A stretch of 27,409 nucleotides of DNA from Acidobacteriota bacterium (GTDB taxonomy: Bacteria; Acidobacteriota; Vicinamibacteria; Vicinamibacterales; Vicinamibacteraceae). The notes under the pieces were generated by a model. That model ran no database searches, was not told where the DNA came from, and worked only from the letters and a program-made list of their open reading frames with translations. This document shows, in pieces, positions 22,594 through 27,409 of this stretch. The stretch is from the NCBI GenBank assembly GCA_023429845.1, contig JAEZCY010000229.1, positions 1 to 27,409 of the forward strand. Direction: 5' to 3'. Each line of letters opens with the position of its first letter. Positions within the stretch are counted from its first letter, which is position 1. Position numbers and translations under genes: made by a program.

Positions 22594-23174
22594 CCGAGGA
22601 CATGGCGGCGCGGTGCACTGCGGCCTGCGACGCGGCGGCCGATGCACATCGCCGCGCCGGGGCGGCGCTGGCGCCGGTCGTGGTTGCGGTTGCCGCCCTG
22701 CTGAACGAGGCGCTGGGGGCAGGCAGGAAGCTGCTCGTGTGCGGCAACGGCGGCAGCGCGGCCGAGAGCCAGCACTTCGCCGCGGAATTGACGGGGCGTT
22801 TCAAGCGGGAGCGCCAGGCGCTTCCGGCGCTCGCCCTGACGGTGGACACCAGCGCGATCACCGCGATCGGCAACGATTACGGCTTTGAGCGGGTCTTCTC
22901 GCGACAGGTGGAGGCCTATGGGCAGCCGGGAGACGTGCTGATCGTGCTGTCCACGAGCGGCCGGTCGCCCAACGTGATTGCGGCCGCGGAGGCGGCTCGT
23001 GCCCGCGGCATCGCCGTGGTGGCGCTGACCGGTGCGCAGCCGGGCCCGCTCGGGGCGCTGGCCGACGAGGTGCTCGCGGTGCCGGCGGCCGATACGGCGC
23101 GTGTGCAGGAGGTGCATCTCACCCTGCTGCACGTGCTGTGTGACGAGATCGAGCGCGCGCTGGTTCGCGAATGA
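22590..23174 (+). CDS. gmhA: Sedoheptulose-7-phosphate isomerase (GmhA-type SIS protein)
   Basis: A 194-residue SIS-domain protein from the GTG at 22590, which overlaps the nuoC stop; an ATG at 22602 would remove four residues. GmhA converts sedoheptulose 7-phosphate to D-glycero-D-manno-heptose 7-phosphate, the first step to the heptose of LPS core and other glycans. Marks: LLVCGNGGSAAESQHFAAEL with catalytic E66, DTSAITAIGNDYGFE, STSGRSPNV (phosphate site) and RVQEVHLTLLHVLCDEIE with Q173 and H181 as the other active-site residues. DiaA-type relatives are less likely because these residues are kept. The gene lies between nuoC and nuoD, which is unusual; hldE and gmhB are not in the window. 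Confidence 0.9.
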   Translation: MTEDMAARCTAACDAAADAHRRAGAALAPVVVAVAALLNEALGAGRKLLVCGNGGSAAESQHFAAELTGRFKRERQALPALALTVDTSAITAIGNDYGFERVFSRQVEAYGQPGDVLIVLSTSGRSPNVIAAAEAARARGIAVVALTGAQPGPLGALADEVLAVPAADTARVQEVHLTLLHVLCDEIERALVRE

Positions 23175-23199
23175 TGATGCGCAGGCAGGCTGCAGACTT

Positions 23200-23248
23200 C
23201 AGGCTGCAGGCTGTCGGAGTGGACCTGGTTTACGTAGCCTGTAGCCTG
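23200..23248 (+). repeat. Long wobble-paired inverted repeat before nuoD
   Basis: CAGGCTGCAGGCTG (23200-23213) can pair as RNA over all 14 positions with TAGCCTGTAGCCTG (23235-23248), including two G-U pairs, with a 21-base loop. Each arm is itself a tandem of 7-base units (GCAGGCT; GTAGCCT). The nuoD ATG is 17 bases downstream, with no T run after the stem, so it looks like a repetitive intergenic element or mRNA processing/stability structure rather than a terminator. Confidence 0.6.
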
Positions 23249-23264
23249 TAGCACCGAAGCCCGT

Positions 23265-24446
23265 ATGGCAGAAATCCGCACCGAAACGATGACGGTCAAC
23301 ATGGGGCCGCAGCACCCCGCCACGCACGGCGTGCTGCGCCTCGTCGTCGAACTCGACGGCGAGCAGATCGTGGGCGCGCAGCCCACGATCGGCTACCTGC
23401 ACACCGGTATCGAGAAGACCGCCGAGCAGAAGAAGTGGCAGCAGGTGGTGCCGCTCGTCGAGCGCATGGACTATCTCGGGCCTCAGTCCAACGCGCTGGC
23501 CTACGTGCTGTCGGTGGAGAAGCTGCTCGGCATCGACGTGCCCCAGCGCGTCAAGGACATCCGCGTGCTGATCGCGGAGTTGCAGCGCATCTCGAGCCAC
23601 CTCGTGTGGCTCGGCACGCACGGCATGGAAGTCGGCGCGATCACGATGATGCTGTATTGCTTCCGCGAGCGGGAGCTGCTGCTCAACATCAACGAGATGC
23701 TCGCGGGCTTCCGGCTGTTTCCGTCCTACATCCGCGTCGGCGGCCTGCGCGAGGACCTGCCGCTCGGCTTCCACGACGCCGTGAACGCGTTCCTCGAGCG
23801 CTTCCCCGCGAAGATGGACGAGTACGAGGCGCTCCTCACGAAGAACTCGATCTGGATCGGGCGGACGCGCGGGGTTGGCGTGCTGACGCGCCAGGACGTG
23901 CTCGACTACGCGCTCGTCGGGCCAATCGCCCGCGCGTCGGGCGTCAAGTACGACGTGCGGAAGGCGTTTCCATACCAGGGTTACGAGACCTACGACTTCG
24001 AGGTGCCGACGCAGCAGGACGGCGACGTGTACGCGCGCTACCTGACGCGCGTCGCGGAGATGCGTCAGAGCCTGAAGATCTGCCGCCAGGCGATCGCGCG
24101 CATCACGCCGACGGGCGCCTGGGGCGTCGACGACCCGCGCATCGTCCCGCCGCCCAAGGACAAGGTGTACTCGGAGATGGAAGCGCTCATCCAGCACTTC
24201 CTGATCTATTCGCAGGGATTCACCGTGCCGGCCGGCGAGGCCTATGTGCCGATCGAAGGACCGCGCGGCGAGCAGGGCTTCTACGTCGTGTCGGACGGCG
24301 CCAACCGGCCGGTGCGCGTCAAGTCCCGGCCGCCGACGTTCCTGGCGCTCCAGGCGCTGCCCAAGCTGATTCAGGGCGGTCTCATCGCGGACGTCATCGC
24401 GGTGATCGGCTCGGTCGACGTCGTGATGGGAGATTCGGATCGATGA
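23265..24446 (+). CDS. nuoD: NADH-quinone oxidoreductase subunit D
   Basis: A 393-residue peripheral-arm subunit (49-kDa family) that with NuoB forms the quinone-binding pocket. Marks: VNMGPQHPATHGVLRL (residues 12-27), IGYLHTGIEKTAE, RISSHLVWLGTH, LREDLPLGF and the C-terminal GEAYVPIEGPRGEQGFYVVSDG. The ATG at 23265 has no clear ribosome binding site and follows a hairpin. The end overlaps nuoE (ATGA at 24443-24446). Confidence 0.97.
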   Translation: MAEIRTETMTVNMGPQHPATHGVLRLVVELDGEQIVGAQPTIGYLHTGIEKTAEQKKWQQVVPLVERMDYLGPQSNALAYVLSVEKLLGIDVPQRVKDIRVLIAELQRISSHLVWLGTHGMEVGAITMMLYCFRERELLLNINEMLAGFRLFPSYIRVGGLREDLPLGFHDAVNAFLERFPAKMDEYEALLTKNSIWIGRTRGVGVLTRQDVLDYALVGPIARASGVKYDVRKAFPYQGYETYDFEVPTQQDGDVYARYLTRVAEMRQSLKICRQAIARITPTGAWGVDDPRIVPPPKDKVYSEMEALIQHFLIYSQGFTVPAGEAYVPIEGPRGEQGFYVVSDGANRPVRVKSRPPTFLALQALPKLIQGGLIADVIAVIGSVDVVMGDSDR

Positions 24447-25048
24447 GTTTCCACCCGCAGATGCCCTACGGCGAGGGCTGGCACAAGAGCGAGCGCTTCA
24501 CGCCGGAGCCCGGGCCCGAGTTCGCCTTCACGCCCGAGCACCGCGCGCAGCTCGAGGAGCTGTGCACGCACTATCCGCCGGAGCGGCGCAAGTCGGCGAT
24601 CATCTCTGCCCTCTACCTGGTGCAGGCGCAGCAGGGGCACATCACCGGCAACGCGATGCGCCACGTCGCGGAAGTAATCGGCTGCACGCCGGCCGAGGTG
24701 GAGGACGTGGTCACGTACTACGTGATGTTCTTCACCAAGCCGGTCGGCAGGTACGTGCTCCAGGTATGCCGCACGCTCTCGTGCGCGCTGAACGGCGCCG
24801 AGAAGGTCACCGCGGAGTTGTGCCGGCACCTGCAGGTCCAGCCGAACGACACGACAGCGGACGGCATGTTCACGGTGATGGAGTTCGAGTGCCTCGGCGC
24901 CTGTGACCGTGCCCCCGTGATCATGGTGAACAACGAGCACTGGGCCGAGAACCAGTCGCCCGAGCGGGCCGTGGCACTCGTGTCGGCGTTGCGCGAGAAG
25001 GGGCTGGCCGCCCTCGACGGGTGCCACCTCGTGAAGGAGCGTGCGTGA
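24443..25048 (+). CDS. nuoE: NADH-quinone oxidoreductase subunit E
   Basis: A 201-residue thioredoxin-fold subunit of the NADH-oxidising module. It binds one [2Fe-2S] cluster through C109 and C114 (VCRTLSC) and C150 and C154 (ECLGACD). The helical N-terminal half has YPPERRKSAIISALYLVQAQQGHIT, as in the family. It is longer than the E. coli protein by a hydrophilic N-terminal tail of about 30 residues. The start overlaps the nuoD stop (ATGA), and the end overlaps nuoF (GTGA). Confidence 0.96.
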   Translation: MSFHPQMPYGEGWHKSERFTPEPGPEFAFTPEHRAQLEELCTHYPPERRKSAIISALYLVQAQQGHITGNAMRHVAEVIGCTPAEVEDVVTYYVMFFTKPVGRYVLQVCRTLSCALNGAEKVTAELCRHLQVQPNDTTADGMFTVMEFECLGACDRAPVIMVNNEHWAENQSPERAVALVSALREKGLAALDGCHLVKERA

Positions 25049-26349
25049 CCATGTTCGAACCGGTCCTGACGAAGTACGTCAACGAGCCCAACGGGCACAC
25101 GCTCGACTTCTACGTGCAGCAGGGCGGCTACCAGGCCCTGCGCACCTCGCTCGGCATGACGCCCGACGCGATCATCGACAGCGTGAAGAAGTCCGGGCTG
25201 CGCGGCCGCGGCGGCGCCGGGTTCCCGACCGGCCTCAAGTGGTCCTTCGTGCCCAAGGACAACCCGAAGCCGAAGTATCTCTGCGTCAACGCCGACGAGA
25301 GCGAGCCGGGGACCTTCAAGGACCACGTGCTGATGGAGCGGAACCCCCACCTGCTGTTCGAGGGGTGCGTCATCGCCTGCCGGGCGATTGGCGCCAAGAC
25401 CTGCTACATCTACATCCGCGGCGAGTTCTTCCACGTGCAGAAGGTGATGGAAGCCGAACTCGCCAAGGCGCGCGCGGCCGGCTACGTCGGCAAGAACATC
25501 CTCGGCTCCGGCGAGGACTGCGACATCTGGATCCACCGCGGCGCCGGCGCGTACGAGGCCGGCGAGGAGACCGCGCTCATCGAGTCGCTCGAGGGCAAGC
25601 GCGCACAGCCGCGCATCAAGCCGCCGTTCCCCGCCGTCGTCGGCCTCTACGGCTGCCCGACGGTGGTCAACAACGTCGAGACGATCTGCAACGTGCCGCC
25701 GATCATCGACAAGGGCCACGAGTGGTACGCCGCCATCGGGCCCGAGAAGAACACCGGGCCCAAGCTGTTCTGCATCAGCGGCCACGTCAACAAGCCGGGC
25801 GTGTACGAAGCCTCGATGCATCTCACGCTGCGCCAGTTGATCTACGACTACGCCGGCGGCATTCCCGGCAACCGTCAGATCAAGGCGGTGATTCCGGGCG
25901 GGTCGTCCACGCCGGTGCTGCTGCCCGACAAGCTGGACACGGCCCTGAGCTTCGATGCCATGGTCGCTGCCGGCTCGATGCTCGGGTCGGCCGCCGTCAT
26001 CGTCATGGACGAGACGACGAGCATGGTGTGGGCGGCCAAGAACCTGATCCACTTCTACAAGCACGAGTCGTGCGGCAAGTGCACGCCGTGCCGTGAAGGC
26101 GCCGACTGGCTGTACAAGATCCTCGACAAGATCGAGAAGGGCGAGGGCGAGCTGCGGGACGTCGAGCTGCTGCTCAGCGTGTGCGACAACATCGGCGGCA
26201 AGACGCTGTGTCCGTTCGGCGATGCCGAGATCGCGCCGGTGCTGAGCACGATCCAGCATTTCCGCGCCGAGTACGAGACCTACATCAAGACGGGCGAGTC
26301 GCCCGTGAAGAGCGACTTCCGCGCGGCCGACCCGGTCGGCGCGCACTAG
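25045..26349 (+). CDS. nuoF: NADH-quinone oxidoreductase subunit F
   Basis: A 434-residue subunit that binds NADH and FMN and one [4Fe-4S] cluster. Marks: GRGGAGFPTGLKW (NADH/FMN glycine-rich loop), NADESEPGTFKDH, GAGAYEAGEETALIESLEG, and the cluster ligands C343, C346, C349 (ESCGKCTPCREG) and C389 (TLCPFGDAE). The start is probably the GTG at 25045, which overlaps the nuoE stop and has AAGGAG 5 bases upstream (25034-25039); the ATG at 25051 is the alternative and loses two residues. nuoG, usually next, is missing: nuoH starts 13 bases after this stop. Confidence 0.96.
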   Translation: MTMFEPVLTKYVNEPNGHTLDFYVQQGGYQALRTSLGMTPDAIIDSVKKSGLRGRGGAGFPTGLKWSFVPKDNPKPKYLCVNADESEPGTFKDHVLMERNPHLLFEGCVIACRAIGAKTCYIYIRGEFFHVQKVMEAELAKARAAGYVGKNILGSGEDCDIWIHRGAGAYEAGEETALIESLEGKRAQPRIKPPFPAVVGLYGCPTVVNNVETICNVPPIIDKGHEWYAAIGPEKNTGPKLFCISGHVNKPGVYEASMHLTLRQLIYDYAGGIPGNRQIKAVIPGGSSTPVLLPDKLDTALSFDAMVAAGSMLGSAAVIVMDETTSMVWAAKNLIHFYKHESCGKCTPCREGADWLYKILDKIEKGEGELRDVELLLSVCDNIGGKTLCPFGDAEIAPVLSTIQHFRAEYETYIKTGESPVKSDFRAADPVGAH

Positions 26350-26362
26350 CGAGAACGAGCCC

Positions 26363-27406
26363 GTGCCGACGATCAGTCCCAGTCTCGTCTTCCAGTTCAC
26401 GCTCATTGTCGTCGTCTTCTTCGCGCTGCAGATCTCCGCGGCGGTGCTCGTCTACTTCGAGCGCAAGATCGCCGGCTGGGCCCAGCATCGCGTCGGCCCG
26501 AACCGCACGGGGCCGCTCGGGCTGCTCCAGCCGCTGGCCGACATCGTCAAGCTGATCTTCAAGGAGGAGCTGCGGCCGCGCGCCGCCGACAAGTGGCTCT
26601 TCTACCTGGCGCCGATCCTCTCGGCGACGACGGCGTTTGCCGCATTTGCGGTGATCCCGTTCGGGCCCCCGACCACGCTGTTCGGGCTGCTCGAGCAGCC
26701 GGTGCCGCTGCAGGTCACCGACTTCAACGTCGCGGTGCTGGTGATGTTCGCGATTACGTCGATGGGCATCTACGGCATCGTGCTCGCGGGCTGGGCGTCC
26801 AACAGCAAGTACTCGTTGCTCGGCGCGCTGCGCAGTTCCGCGCAGATGATCAGCTACGAACTCGCCTACGCGCTGTCGATTGCCTCGGTGCTGGTGATTG
26901 CCAACACGCTCTCGATGCGCGAGATCGTCGACCAGCAGGCTGGTGTCTGGTGGCTGTTCGGCGCCCTGCCGATCCCGAGCTGGAACGCCTTCCTCACGCC
27001 GGTCGCGTTCGTGATCTTCTTCATCGCGGGCATCGCCGAGACCAACCGCGCGCCCTTCGACTTCCCCGAAGCGGAGCAGGAACTGGTCGCCGGGTACCAC
27101 ACGGAATACAGCTCGATGTCGTTCGCGCTGTTCTTCCTCGCCGAGTACGTGAACATGGTCGTCGTCTGCGCCGTCACCGTGACGCTGTTCCTCGGCGGGT
27201 TCTATCTTCCGGGCCTGCCCGATTGGCTGGGGCCGCTGTGGTTCCTGCTGAAGGTCGGGTCGCTGCTGTTCTTCTACATCTGGATGCGGTGGACGCTGCC
27301 GCGGTTCCGGTACGACCAGCTGATGGACTTCGGCTGGAAGCGCCTGCTGCCGCTGGCCATCGTCAACATGCTGGTCACCGCCGCCGGCGTCCTCTACTGG
27401 AGCTGA
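26363..27406 (+). CDS. nuoH: NADH-quinone oxidoreductase subunit H
   Basis: A 347-residue membrane subunit with about eight helices that joins the peripheral and membrane arms and lines the quinone entry. Marks: YFERKIAGWAQHRVGPNR (about residues 31-48), GPLGLLQPLADIVKL, and the loop AETNRAPFDFPEAEQELVAGYHTEYSSM (from about residue 225), which contains the conserved acidic residues. The start is a GTG at 26363 with no strong ribosome binding site. It is complete, ending three bases before the window edge; nuoI and the remaining subunits presumably follow outside the window. Confidence 0.96.
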   Translation: MPTISPSLVFQFTLIVVVFFALQISAAVLVYFERKIAGWAQHRVGPNRTGPLGLLQPLADIVKLIFKEELRPRAADKWLFYLAPILSATTAFAAFAVIPFGPPTTLFGLLEQPVPLQVTDFNVAVLVMFAITSMGIYGIVLAGWASNSKYSLLGALRSSAQMISYELAYALSIASVLVIANTLSMREIVDQQAGVWWLFGALPIPSWNAFLTPVAFVIFFIAGIAETNRAPFDFPEAEQELVAGYHTEYSSMSFALFFLAEYVNMVVVCAVTVTLFLGGFYLPGLPDWLGPLWFLLKVGSLLFFYIWMRWTLPRFRYDQLMDFGWKRLLPLAIVNMLVTAAGVLYWS

Positions 27407-27409
27407 GAC

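Noticed and set aside
23435..24442. Upstream extension of the nuoE frame across nuoD
   Set aside because: Out-of-frame reading of nuoD; the nuoE family N-terminus begins at the ATG at 24443.
1..27409. CRISPR array, insertion sequence, integrase, tRNA or rRNA
   Set aside because: No regularly spaced repeats, transposase or integrase motifs, or tRNA/rRNA-like sequence seen on either strand.

Overview
This is a GC-rich, densely packed bacterial chromosome segment with no rRNA, tRNA, CRISPR array or transposase. Most neighbouring genes share 4-base start/stop overlaps (ATGA or GTGA). The composition, the extracellular polysaccharide genes, a DUF3108 protein and an nuo operon suggest a Gram-negative soil-type bacterium. 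Acidobacteriota of the Vicinamibacteria type is my best guess, but this is inference and not shown by a marker gene.

Layout: (1) 1-10680, plus strand: a surface-polysaccharide locus. It holds a membrane protein with a pilin-like C-terminal domain, a membrane-anchored sulfatase-fold enzyme, an O-antigen ligase/polymerase-type protein, a small conserved membrane protein, an FkbM methyltransferase, a Wzx-type flippase, GDP-L-fucose synthase, a family 2 glycosyltransferase, a second FkbM methyltransferase and a NoeA-like methyltransferase. (2) 10682-20886, minus strand, convergent with the first block across a perfect hairpin. In order of transcription: a glycosyltransferase; then thiS, a GT-C-type membrane protein and thiG; a coiled-coil methyltransferase; a DUF3108 protein; two CDP-paratose-2-epimerase-like proteins; a methyltransferase; and a DPM1-like glycosyltransferase. 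(3) 20951-27406, plus strand, divergent from the second block: nuoA, B, C, a gmhA-type isomerase, then nuoD, E, F and H. It is preceded by a good -35/-10 promoter candidate.

Taken together, blocks 1 and 2 look like a machine that makes a fucose-containing, heavily methylated glycan (four or more methyltransferases), flips it across the inner membrane and ligates or polymerises it. Block 3 is respiratory complex I with a sugar-phosphate isomerase embedded in it and no nuoG between nuoF and nuoH.

The points most worth a second look are: a palindromic plus tandem repeat patch lying in frame inside the glycosyltransferase at 19393-20886; the thiS/GT-C/thiG arrangement; gmhA inside nuo, followed by a long wobble-paired hairpin; the missing nuoG; an epimerase whose catalytic Tyr is Phe; and a kinase-like catalytic loop in the NoeA-like protein. 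I did not find a clearly new multi-gene defence or mobile system.
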